Origin: Bacillota bacterium
Lineage (GTDB): Bacteria > Bacillota > Clostridia > Christensenellales > Aristaeellaceae
NCBI GenBank assembly: GCA_023435435.1
Contig: JAEYRW010000071.1
Location: forward strand, 1-8,721
Length of the DNA stretch: 8,721 nt
Reading direction: 5' to 3'
Part shown: one piece after another, positions 1 to 6,869 of the stretch
Numbering within the stretch: the stretch's first letter is position 1
Layout: every line of letters begins with the position of its first letter
Made by a program: the position numbers and the translations under genes
The notes under the pieces: model-generated
Databases searched by the model: none
What the model was told of the DNA's origin: nothing
The model's input: the letters and a program-made list of their open reading frames with translations, nothing else

Positions 1-20
1 CGCGGGGGCAAAGCCCCGCG
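1..20. repeat. GC-rich inverted repeat at left window edge
   Basis: CGCGGGG at 1-7 is complementary to CCCCGCG at 14-20, around a short AAA-containing centre. The 19 bases at 1-19 match 8694-8712 except for the three central bases (AAA here, CCA there), so the two window ends hold copies of the same kind of element. On the minus strand it lies downstream of the acetyltransferase gene but has no T-run, so it is a poor rho-independent terminator. It may continue beyond the window. Confidence 0.6.
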
Positions 21-80
21 CCGCCGAATTTGGTTTTTGGAGAAGGATCGGGAGGGGGCGAAAGGGACGCGCCGCTTGGC

Positions 81-795
81 CTAAACAAGGCGAAAATCCA
101 TGTCCAATATGGTACTTTGGAGAATGAGCGCGCGATTCTCGCACGTCCGAATCATTTGGCCGTCGTCCGCCATGACATAGAGGATTTCGTTTCCGGGTTT
201 GCACAGGGGACGCAGAGCGGCAAGCGCGGGGAGGAGAAGGGCTTCGGCATCGTCTAAGAAAATGTCCTTGATGCCCGAAACTTCCTCGTTGAACTGGCCG
301 CCGCCGATTTCACGGCCATCATGCAGGAAGGAAACTGGATATTTGTATCCGTCCCCGCGCCTTTGCGCGCGGATATCTGTTTCCACGTCGAGGCGTTCCA
401 CGGGGCATGCGAACCGGCACTGGCGGCGCCCTGTTTCGTGAAAGCCGTACTTGAGATACAGGGCGCGCGGGTTCGTTGTCCGCGCGCACGCGCAGCATCA
501 TATGGGAAACGTCCGCTTCTTGCGCGAACAGGCGCGCCGCGCCAAGCAGCCGCCGGGCGATTCCGCGCCGCCGGAATTCCGGCGCAACCTCCACGTGCAT
601 GATGTGCAGCTGCTCCCCGCGCACGGCTGCGTTCATAAATCCGGCGAGCGCTGTGTTTACCCGAACCGTCCAATACGGCCCTGCGGTGCGTTCGATAAAT
701 TGTACTTTTGTCACCGCACCATCGCCAAAAGAAGCAACTTCAAGCGGCAGGATTTCGTCATAGGAAAAGACGCCTTTATAGGAAACTTCTTCCAC
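81..795 (-). pseudogene. GNAT family N-acetyltransferase, frameshifted
   Basis: This is an acetyl-CoA-dependent N-acetyltransferase of the GNAT fold; its substrate cannot be told. Translation most likely starts at GTG 793-795, because AAGGAGG (complement of 804-810) lies 8 bases upstream; the in-frame ATG at 826-828 lies outside the likely transcript. Residues 68-84 are the acetyl-CoA-binding motif A, with EVAPEFRRRGIARRLL. The frame then reads RVRADNEPAR and goes wrong. Two bases later it would continue as ALYLKYGFHETG, the classic motif B ending, and stay open to the stop at 81-83. The break lies in the GC tract at 461-470; restoring one GC pair would give an intact protein of 238 residues. 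The last ~120 residues lie beyond the recognisable GNAT core and end in ILDMDFRLV, which could be a second degenerate GNAT-like half (inference). Promoter and ribosome binding site look intact, so the damage is recent, a sequencing error, or phase variation. Confidence 0.8.
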
Positions 796-818
796 ATCCC
801 ACACCTCCTTTGTGTGAT

Positions 819-847
819 ATTCTATCAATTTGCGCGAAGCCAGTCAA
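819..847 (-). promoter_or_regulatory. Sigma-A-type promoter of the GNAT gene
   Basis: Read on the minus strand, TTGACT (complement of 842-847), a 17-base spacer and TAGAAT (complement of 819-824) differ from the housekeeping consensus at one position per box. Transcription would start near 812, giving a leader of under 20 bases that holds the AAGGAGG site and the GTG start at 795. This supports the chosen start. The promoter sits in the gap before the divergent sigma factor gene, so the two transcription units could interfere with or regulate each other. Confidence 0.75.
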
Positions 848-874
848 CGCTCGGATCGCGCGTCGGAGGCAGAT

Positions 875-1441
875 ATGCTGATTTTTCCCTATGCGATCAT
901 GTCGATTGACGATGAAACCGACCGTTCCTTCATGGAAAGGCTCTATCGTGAAAACCACAGGCTGATGTATTGGACGGCGCACAAGGTCATGGGTGTAAAT
1001 TGTGATCTGGATGATGTCGTAGCGGACGCCTGTGTCTCTCTGATTCGTAAAATTCATGTTATCCGGGGGATGGAAGGAAACATTCTGCGGGCTTACGTCA
1101 TTTCTACAGTGAAGAACACGGCGCTTTCGCGTCTGCGGGCAAACGGAAGGCGGCTTGCGCGCGACAGCGATGCGGACCTGGAAGGCCTGGGTTCGGAGGA
1201 GCCCGGTCCGCTCGAGCAGGTGTGCGCCCTCGACATGGCGGCGCGGTTGATGGAAGCCATCGAAAACCTGCCCGCGCGCGATCAGGATGTGCTTCGGATG
1301 AAGTATCTGTCGGAAATGAACGACGCGGAAATTGCGGAGATATTGGGAATCGAGCGCGTGACGGTGCGCGTCGCGCTCTCCCGTGCGCGCAAGCGAGCCT
1401 ATCGGATGATGATGGAGATGGAGGAAAATGGCGCAGTCTGA
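875..1441 (+). CDS. RNA polymerase sigma factor, ECF/sigma-70 family
   Basis: A 188-residue alternative sigma factor that would direct core RNA polymerase to a small set of promoters. The start is ATG 875, with GGAGG at 865-869 five bases upstream; the frame is open back to 830 but nothing there looks like a ribosome binding site. Residues about 19-88 form region 2 (core binding and -10 recognition), including the acidic stretch DLDDVVADA and AYVISTVKNTALSRLR. Residues about 125-178 form region 4, starting at LMEAIENLPARDQDVLRMKY, with a helix-turn-helix in NDAEIAEILGIERVTVRVAL for -35 binding. No region 3 is present and the length is typical of ECF factors. The 3' end overlaps the next gene by 14 bases, the usual arrangement of an ECF factor with its membrane regulator. 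Its own promoter is not obvious in 796-874. Confidence 0.9.
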   Translation: MLIFPYAIMSIDDETDRSFMERLYRENHRLMYWTAHKVMGVNCDLDDVVADACVSLIRKIHVIRGMEGNILRAYVISTVKNTALSRLRANGRRLARDSDADLEGLGSEEPGPLEQVCALDMAARLMEAIENLPARDQDVLRMKYLSEMNDAEIAEILGIERVTVRVALSRARKRAYRMMMEMEENGAV

Positions 1442-2183
1442 ACATCTGTCCCGCGAACAGCGTCTTCTTGAGGATTGCGAAGACGCGTTGTTCCGGCTTT
1501 CCCTCACCAGGTTGGAGGCGCGGCGCGCGGAAGCGTTCGTCCGGGAGGCGGACGCGGGAGACGCGGCGCTGACCCCGGACGCCATGGATCGCGCGTTCGA
1601 GCGGGCCTTGCCGCGCTTTCTGCGGGCTTCGCGCCGCGAACTGCGACGCCGAGACATCGGCATGCTGCGACGGCGCACCACTGCGCGGGTGGTGAATGTC
1701 ATCGCCGCGTTTCTGGTCCTGCTGCTGGCCGGCTGCGTTTCCGCGTTGGCGGTCAGCCCGGAGATGCGTGAATCGCTTTCGCGGCTGCTCGTCAGCCCGC
1801 AGAAGGAGTTTACGGATTTTCGAATGGAAAAATTCGCGGAGCCTGACGTGCCGGAAGGCTTCAGAGGGGATTTTTATCCGAGCTACATTCCCGACGGCTT
1901 TTTTCTGGAAAGCGCAGACTGGTACAGAGCGTGCTACCTGACGGAGGACGAGCAGCGGGTTTTGTACTATACCGAACTCGATGAAAACGCGGCGATGAAT
2001 CTTGACACGGAGGACGCGGACGTCACCTACGGAAAGGTCGGCGGAACCGACGCCATGTTTGTTCAGAAAAAAGGGCTTTCGTCCGTGGTCTGGTCCTTCT
2101 CAAACCGCTTCTTTCTGGTGAGCATCAAGGGCACGCACGAGGAAGCGCTGAAAATCGCGGAGTCGCTCGTGATGATCGACTGA
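1428..2183 (+). CDS. DUF4367 membrane protein, probable anti-sigma factor
   Basis: A 251-residue single-pass membrane protein. Residues 1-87 are cytoplasmic, charged and helical, rich in Arg and Glu; 88-109 form one hydrophobic span (VVNVIAAFLVLLLAGCVSAL); the rest is extracytoplasmic. Residues about 145-250 resemble DUF4367: it opens with YPSYIPDGF, has a central VTYGKVGGTDAMF strand pair, and ends with the helix THEEALKIAESLVMI. DUF4367 proteins in clostridia often follow ECF sigma genes. The start ATG 1428 lies inside the end of the sigma gene, with GGAGG only three bases upstream, so the two are probably translationally coupled. The inferred role is to hold the sigma factor at the membrane and release it on an external signal. 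No HxxxCxxC zinc anti-sigma motif is present, so the mode of binding is unknown. Confidence 0.82.
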   Translation: MAQSEHLSREQRLLEDCEDALFRLSLTRLEARRAEAFVREADAGDAALTPDAMDRAFERALPRFLRASRRELRRRDIGMLRRRTTARVVNVIAAFLVLLLAGCVSALAVSPEMRESLSRLLVSPQKEFTDFRMEKFAEPDVPEGFRGDFYPSYIPDGFFLESADWYRACYLTEDEQRVLYYTELDENAAMNLDTEDADVTYGKVGGTDAMFVQKKGLSSVVWSFSNRFFLVSIKGTHEEALKIAESLVMID

Positions 2184-2198
2184 TTTTTATATCCCTTG

Positions 2199-2226
2199 AC
2201 CGCAGCTCGACGGGCTGCGGTTTTTA
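2199..2226 (+). terminator. Rho-independent terminator of the sigma/anti-sigma operon
   Basis: CCGCAGC (2200-2206) pairs perfectly with GCTGCGG (2214-2220) around a 7-base loop, extended by an A-T pair at 2199/2221, and TTTTTAT follows at once. It begins 16 bases after the stop of the DUF4367 gene. It separates that operon from the secreted-protein gene downstream. Confidence 0.85.
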
Positions 2227-2389
2227 TATTCTATAATGTAAAAATTGCGGGAGCAATGTGAAACGAAAATGAGATAAAGAGCGTTATATAGAATGATTGG
2301 ACGGAAGTCATGATCTGCCGCATTGCGGCATTCACGGACCGACGGTCAGACGTATGGGCGGTGGGAGTCGGAGCTTATTGATCGGCATC

Positions 2390-2998
2390 ATGAACGCAGA
2401 CGATTTTTTAAAGCCGTTTCGACCGACGATGACGCGAAAAAAGAGACGACAATTGAAGGAGAAGATTAGAAAGAGGGTTGTTTCGTTTTTATCGGTTCTG
2501 GCCCTCATGTTTGCGATGGCGGGAAGCGCGTTTGTCTGGGAGACGACGACGATAACCGAGATATTGGGATTGGATTTGATTGCCACAGTAGGGCCGATCA
2601 CATACACGGGGAACGCCACAGTCTATTCCGGCGAGGGAACCTCGGGCAAGGCGTACAATAATTGCGCCGTTATCGCAACTGTCTACTTCAAGATCGGTTG
2701 GGAAGCAATTCCCAGATCGCCCGTCGTAAACGTTCAGTTTCAAAAGCAGCAACCAAACAAAACTTGGAGCACTTTAGGCGGCGCTGCCTTTTCAATCGAT
2801 GTGCCCAATAATATTACGAACATAATCGGCGGCACCGAGAGATCGCCGAGTGCGTCGGGTTCAGCGTATTTCGGCTGGTCGTCGGGAGACTTCGCCGCCG
2901 GCACATACCGATTCAGATTTGCGATGAGCGGCGCCACGACTGCTTTTGCAGCTGAGAGTTATGGATTTACCTCTCATAATGTAGGTGACGGTTGGTAA
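2390..2998 (+). CDS. Hypothetical exported protein
   Basis: Not recognised. From ATG 2390 it has 202 residues. After a basic stretch (RKKRRQLKEKIRKR, residues 16-29) comes a hydrophobic segment at 30-48 (VVSFLSVLALMFAMAGSAF), a long signal peptide or membrane anchor. The remainder is rich in Ser, Thr, Gly and aromatic residues in alternating strand-like patterns, such as VVNVQFQKQQPNKTWSTLGG and AGTYRFRFAMSG, which suggests a small all-beta, Ig-like exported domain (inference). There is one Cys after the hydrophobic segment. The start is uncertain: the frame is open from TTG 2297; TTG 2378 has GGAG four bases upstream; ATG 2390 and ATG 2429 have no good ribosome binding site. Its DNA is visibly less GC-rich than its neighbours, hinting at separate ancestry. 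The gap 2227-2389 is AT-rich with TATAAT at 2232-2237 but no matching -35 box. It could be a target of the upstream sigma factor, but nothing in the sequence proves this. Confidence 0.65.
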   Translation: MNADDFLKPFRPTMTRKKRRQLKEKIRKRVVSFLSVLALMFAMAGSAFVWETTTITEILGLDLIATVGPITYTGNATVYSGEGTSGKAYNNCAVIATVYFKIGWEAIPRSPVVNVQFQKQQPNKTWSTLGGAAFSIDVPNNITNIIGGTERSPSASGSAYFGWSSGDFAAGTYRFRFAMSGATTAFAAESYGFTSHNVGDGW

Positions 2999-3037
2999 AC
3001 GGAGCTCTGTCCGGGAAAACGGATAACAGGATGACGT

Positions 3038-3069
3038 GCCGGGGCGCCGTATTGTGTCAGCACCCCGGC
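3038..3069 (+). repeat. Inverted repeat upstream of the solute-binding protein gene
   Basis: GCCGGGG (3038-3044) is complementary to CCCCGGC (3063-3069) with an 18-base loop. No T-run follows, so it is a poor terminator. It lies between the exported-protein gene and the ribosome binding site AGGAGG at 3081-3086. It could be an mRNA structure in a shared transcript or an operator. With GC-rich surroundings a chance match cannot be excluded. Confidence 0.35.
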
Positions 3070-3093
3070 CTGAATGGTTGAGGAGGATAGAAA

Positions 3094-5334
3094 ATGCGTT
3101 GCTTGAGAAGAGATCTGGCGCTCGCGCTCATTCTCATCATGTGTTGCGGCGCCGCATATGCGGAAAACAAGGTCGTCCTTCAGCGGGGAGAAGGCGGATT
3201 TCCCGGCTACGGCGCGATTGCGGGCGTTGCGGCCGCGGGAGATGCCGTCTACATCTGCGAGTTTTATGAGCAGAAGATGTACGCCTACCGGACGGGAGAC
3301 GAGGCGGCGGCGGTGTACGCGTTTGAGGACGGCCTGTATCCGCTGGCGCTGTGCGCGGGGGAAGACGGTGCGCTCTACCGGATTGCCGCCGCGTATTCCG
3401 AGGACGGCGGCGAAATCGAGGAGGTCGGTCTCTACCGGGTAAACCTGGGAGAGGACATGGTCGCGCGGACGGAGTTAATCGTTTCTCTCGCCTGGGACAA
3501 CTTGATCTATTACGCCAGCGGAGCGGCGCAATCCCGGGAGGTCGCGAGCTGCCTCGTGCAGGGGAACGACCTGTACGCCGTCTGCGAGACCGAGGATGGA
3601 AGGCGGCTGCTGCGGTTCAACCTTGAAACGGGCGCGGCCGAGGACATGGGGATCGAAAGTGTTCGGGAGGTCAAGGCGTACCGGGACGGTGCGCTCCTGC
3701 TCCTGCGAGGGGATGCGGACGCGGATACGGCTTTCATCGAAGCATTCGATCCGGCAACGGGCGGGACACTGGAAATGGCCTCCATGGGCCGTGACGGAGA
3801 AGGCAACCGCCCGGTCGGCCTATGCTACGACGCGGCGGAAGACCGAGTCCTTTATACATACGACGGCGCGGTTCGCGCGCGGGGACTTTCAGACGGCGGC
3901 GAGGAGACCCGGGTAACGGGCATGCCGCTCGTTTACGGCATGCTCGACGCTGTTTGTCTGCCGGGCCACTATCTGCCGTTCAACAGCGAAGCGGTTGTGA
4001 CGCTCGACGTTACAAGCCCCTCCGACGGCGTGCGGACGCTGCGGGTGTATACGGAATTGATGCATCCATCGCGGAACAGCGTGACGCGCTTTCTGACTGA
4101 AAATCCGAATGTGGAGCTCATCTATGAAACGGGATTTGAGACGACGAACGACCTCATCTCGGCGCTCATCACCCAAAATCAGGAGATCGACGTCTTCTCC
4201 CTCGATACGGGGAACAGCGATCTTTTGACGCGGCTGATCGACAAGGGGTTTGCCGCACGGATTGATTCGGAGACTTGCGCCGCGTTTGCGGACGGGCTGT
4301 ATCCCGTTTTGCGGGACGAGGTGACGCGCGAGGGGAACCTGTACGCGCTGCCGACGAGCATCATCATGGCTGAATGTCTTGGGATCAATCGGCAGGCCTT
4401 TTTCGACGCGGGTTTTGCCGAGGAAGAGATTCCGCGCACCTGGCCGGAACTCATCGATTTCGTCGCCGCGTGGCCCGGGCGGGGAATCGGCGAATCCGAC
4501 TTGCTCCTGTTTGATTCGGGCAGCTTGAGCGGAATGGGGCTGCGAACGATGCTCGTCGCCAGGTTGCTGGATGATTACGAGGCGTACATGACGGCGGACG
4601 GCAGCGTGGGCTACGACACCGATCTCCTCAGGGGTCTTTTGAACAAGGCCGCGGAGATCGACTTCGACGCGTTTTCACCGATCTATTCAGGCGACGCGGG
4701 GTATGAACCCGACGGCAATGTACCCGCGCTGTTCACCGCAAACGATTATCCATCCGTCGTTGAGGACGATTCCCCTTTCACATACCTGCCGGTCGCGCTT
4801 GCGGACGGAATGGACGCGTCTGTGACGGTCGCCTGCACGGCGTTCGCGGTCAACGTTTACTCGCCGGATCAGGACATCGCGGCCGCGTTTCTCGAATGCC
4901 TCATGGGCGACATTGCGGAAACGGAGCAGGCGGACATGAGCCCGGAATACCCCGATGTGCTCATCCGTCCGGATGATTATGAGAGCATGGTGCTTGGGGT
5001 CGAGCAGTATCTGAAAGAAGCTGAGACGCTTTACGAGAACGCGGAGAGCGAGGAACAGAAGGAGCTCTACGCACAGGCGGTTCAGGGAGCGAAGGACGGG
5101 CTTGTCGAGTTGGAGGATTATTACCTCACCAGTGAAGAAAGCGTCGCGGAATACCGCGCGGCGATGGGGACCGCCGTATTTTACGTCAACCGGAATCCGG
5201 AAAGCGTGACGGAAGAGGTCATCGACCGCTTCGCAACCTACCGGGATCGCATGCTCAGCGGGCAGATTTCGGTGGATGCGTTCATTTCCTTCTTGACGGA
5301 GACGCGCGAAATGCAGCTTCTGGAGGATCAGTAA
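3094..5334 (+). CDS. Extracellular solute-binding protein with N-terminal propeller-like region
   Basis: A 746-residue exported protein. The start ATG 3094 has AGGAGG (3081-3086) seven bases upstream. Residues 1-23 form a signal peptide ending in AYA before Glu24; the neighbouring Cys residues do not make a good lipobox. Residues about 30-305 repeat a pattern of short strands such as AVYICEFYEQKMYAYRTGD and ALYRIAAAY, suggesting a beta-propeller-like region (inference). From about residue 312 (TLRVYTELMHPS) the protein resembles family 1 ABC-transporter substrate-binding proteins: NPNVELIYET, DVFSLDTGNSDLLTRLIDKG, GNLYALPTSI, and later VACTAFAVNVYSPDQD, the usual C-lobe strand. About residues 630-700 are acidic and helical. 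Typical family members have 400-550 residues, so the front part is an addition. No permease or ATPase gene lies beside it, so it may serve a distant transporter or act as a sensor or surface-binding protein. Ligand unknown. Confidence 0.8.
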   Translation: MRCLRRDLALALILIMCCGAAYAENKVVLQRGEGGFPGYGAIAGVAAAGDAVYICEFYEQKMYAYRTGDEAAAVYAFEDGLYPLALCAGEDGALYRIAAAYSEDGGEIEEVGLYRVNLGEDMVARTELIVSLAWDNLIYYASGAAQSREVASCLVQGNDLYAVCETEDGRRLLRFNLETGAAEDMGIESVREVKAYRDGALLLLRGDADADTAFIEAFDPATGGTLEMASMGRDGEGNRPVGLCYDAAEDRVLYTYDGAVRARGLSDGGEETRVTGMPLVYGMLDAVCLPGHYLPFNSEAVVTLDVTSPSDGVRTLRVYTELMHPSRNSVTRFLTENPNVELIYETGFETTNDLISALITQNQEIDVFSLDTGNSDLLTRLIDKGFAARIDSETCAAFADGLYPVLRDEVTREGNLYALPTSIIMAECLGINRQAFFDAGFAEEEIPRTWPELIDFVAAWPGRGIGESDLLLFDSGSLSGMGLRTMLVARLLDDYEAYMTADGSVGYDTDLLRGLLNKAAEIDFDAFSPIYSGDAGYEPDGNVPALFTANDYPSVVEDDSPFTYLPVALADGMDASVTVACTAFAVNVYSPDQDIAAAFLECLMGDIAETEQADMSPEYPDVLIRPDDYESMVLGVEQYLKEAETLYENAESEEQKELYAQAVQGAKDGLVELEDYYLTSEESVAEYRAAMGTAVFYVNRNPESVTEEVIDRFATYRDRMLSGQISVDAFISFLTETREMQLLEDQ

Positions 5335-5340
5335 AGGCAA

Positions 5341-5364
5341 GGCCGGGGGAGCGATCCCCCGGCC
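5341..5364. terminator. Hairpin between convergent genes, probable bidirectional terminator
   Basis: GGCCGGGGGA (5341-5350) and TCCCCCGGCC (5355-5364) are perfect complements around GCGA, a GNRA-type tetraloop on the plus-strand RNA. It lies 6 bases after the solute-binding protein stop and 9 bases past the proS stop, so it can serve both. The tails are only weakly T-rich: CTCCCGTTGTC on plus and TTGCCTTTACT on minus. Termination may therefore be incomplete. Confidence 0.65.
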
Positions 5365-5373
5365 CTCCCGTTG

Positions 5374-6819
5374 TCAGTACGCCTTCGCGAAGTAAATGAG
5401 CTTCTTCGCTTCCTTGCCGCAGCACACGCACGCTTTGCCGGTCAGGTCGGGCTGGTCGAAGGGCATGTTGCGCGAGGAAGCGTTGTACTGTTCCTTGATG
5501 GCGTCCTCGCAGCCCTGTTCGCCGCACCAGGCGGCCCGCACGAAGCCGTCCTGCACGCCGCTTTCCAGCGCCTCCATGGTCACGACATCCTTCGTGTGCG
5601 CGGCCATGAATTCCTTTGCCTGCTGGTACATCGATGCCTGAATTTCGTCGAGCAGCGCCTGAACCGCGTCTTCGATACCGGAAAGGGGCAGCGTCGCCTT
5701 TTCCAGGGTGTCCCGGCGCATGCATGTGACCACGCCGTTTTCGATGTCCCGGGGCCCGATCTCGAGGCGCACGGGCACGCCCTTCATCTCCCACTCGTTG
5801 AACTTCCAACCTGCGGAGTAGGTGTCGCGGTCGTCGAGGTTCACGCGCAGCCCGGCTTTCGTGAGCGCTTCCTTCACCTCGCGCGCCTTGTCGAGAACGC
5901 CTTCCTTGTGCTGGGCGATGGGGAGAATGACCACCTGAATGGGCGCGACGCGGGGAGGCAGCTTCAGGCCGCGGTCGTCGCCGTGGGTCATGATGATGGC
6001 GCCGATGAGCCGCGTGGATACGCCCCAGCTGGTTTCATTGACGTATTCAAGCTTCCCGTCCTTGGAGAGAAACTGGATGCCGAAGGCCTCGGCAAAGTTG
6101 GTGCCGAAGTTGTGGGAGGTGCCCGCCTGGAGCGCCTTTCCGTCGTGCATCATGGCCTCGATGGAGTATGTGGCGCGCGCGCCGGCAAATTTTTCTTTTT
6201 CGGTCTTCCGGCCGCAGATGACGGGCACGCCCAGCACGTCCTCCACCACCTCGCGGTAAACCTCGAGCATGGTGAGGGTCTCCTCCTGGGCCTCCTCGGC
6301 GGTTTCGTGGATGGTGTGGCCCTCCTGCCAGAGGAATTCCGATGTGCGCAGAAAGGGCCGCGTGGTCTTTTCCCAGCGCATCACCGAGCACCACTGGTTG
6401 TATTTCATGGGCAGGTCGCGCCAGGACTGCACCCATTTGGCGTACATGGCGCAGAAAATGGTCTCGGACGTGGGGCGGATGGCCAGCCGCTCCTCCAGCT
6501 TTTCGGTGCCGCCCATTGTGACCCACGCAACCTCGGGCGCGAAGCCCTCCACGTGCTCGGCCTCCTTGAGAAGCAGGCTCTCGGGAATGAGCATGGGCAT
6601 GTAGACGTTCTGGTGCCCCGTCTCCTTGAACCGCTTGTCGAATGCCTGCTGAATGAGCTCCCACACGGCGTAGCCGTAGGGCTTTACCACCATGCAGCCG
6701 CGCACCGGCGCGTAGTCCACCATGTCGGTCCGGAGGATCACGTCCGTATACCACTTGGAAAAGTCCTCGCTCCGGGGCGTGATCTGCGTGACAAATTCCT
6801 GTTTGTCCTTCTTGCCCAT
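5374..6819 (-). CDS. proS: Proline--tRNA ligase (ProRS), short archaeal/eukaryote-like type
   Basis: This class II synthetase charges tRNA-Pro with proline in the cytoplasm. It has 481 residues from ATG 6817-6819; AGGGGG (complement of 6827-6832) lies seven bases upstream. The frame is open further upstream, but that part is the T-box leader. Visible motifs are RPTSE at 115-119, motif 2 around MRWE (147-150) with the following FLRTSEFLWQEGHT, and GTSHNFGTNFAEAFGIQFL, part of the catalytic core. HGDDRGLKLPPRVAPIQVVI opens the anticodon-binding domain. The C-terminal domain carries a probable zinc site: Cys432, Cys437, Cys464 and Cys467, spaced CX4C and CX2C. There is no insertion editing domain between motifs 2 and 3, unlike the ~570-residue E. 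coli type. It has its own promoter and T-box, so expression should rise when uncharged tRNA-Pro accumulates. Confidence 0.97.
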   Translation of the reverse strand: MGKKDKQEFVTQITPRSEDFSKWYTDVILRTDMVDYAPVRGCMVVKPYGYAVWELIQQAFDKRFKETGHQNVYMPMLIPESLLLKEAEHVEGFAPEVAWVTMGGTEKLEERLAIRPTSETIFCAMYAKWVQSWRDLPMKYNQWCSVMRWEKTTRPFLRTSEFLWQEGHTIHETAEEAQEETLTMLEVYREVVEDVLGVPVICGRKTEKEKFAGARATYSIEAMMHDGKALQAGTSHNFGTNFAEAFGIQFLSKDGKLEYVNETSWGVSTRLIGAIIMTHGDDRGLKLPPRVAPIQVVILPIAQHKEGVLDKAREVKEALTKAGLRVNLDDRDTYSAGWKFNEWEMKGVPVRLEIGPRDIENGVVTCMRRDTLEKATLPLSGIEDAVQALLDEIQASMYQQAKEFMAAHTKDVVTMEALESGVQDGFVRAAWCGEQGCEDAIKEQYNASSRNMPFDQPDLTGKACVCCGKEAKKLIYFAKAY

Positions 6820-6834
6820 CTCAATTCCCCCTTC

Positions 6835-6869
6835 AAAAAAATACGCCCCGTCCACGCATGGACGAAGCA
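6835..6869 (-). terminator. T-box attenuator terminator upstream of proS
   Basis: On the minus strand, TGCTTCGTCCA (6859-6869) pairs with TGGACGGGGCG (6844-6854) around a TGCG loop: 11 pairs, three of them G-T. AT and then seven T follow at 6835-6841. The 5' arm begins inside the antiterminator strand after the T-box sequence, so the two structures are mutually exclusive. The proS ribosome binding site lies just after it. Confidence 0.88.

Noticed and set aside
254..673. Separate 139-codon minus-strand protein.
   Set aside because: It is the third frame over the GNAT gene, with a Ser/Ala/Arg-rich product and no GNAT motifs.
776..1702. A 308-codon open frame on the minus strand.
   Set aside because: It is antisense to the sigma factor and the start of the DUF4367 gene, is very Arg- and Ser-rich, and shows no domain.
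2232..2237. TATAAT as a promoter for the exported-protein gene.
   Set aside because: No -35 hexamer at 16-18 bases upstream (that DNA is the terminator stem), and no extended -10 TG. Left as a possibility in the gene entry only.
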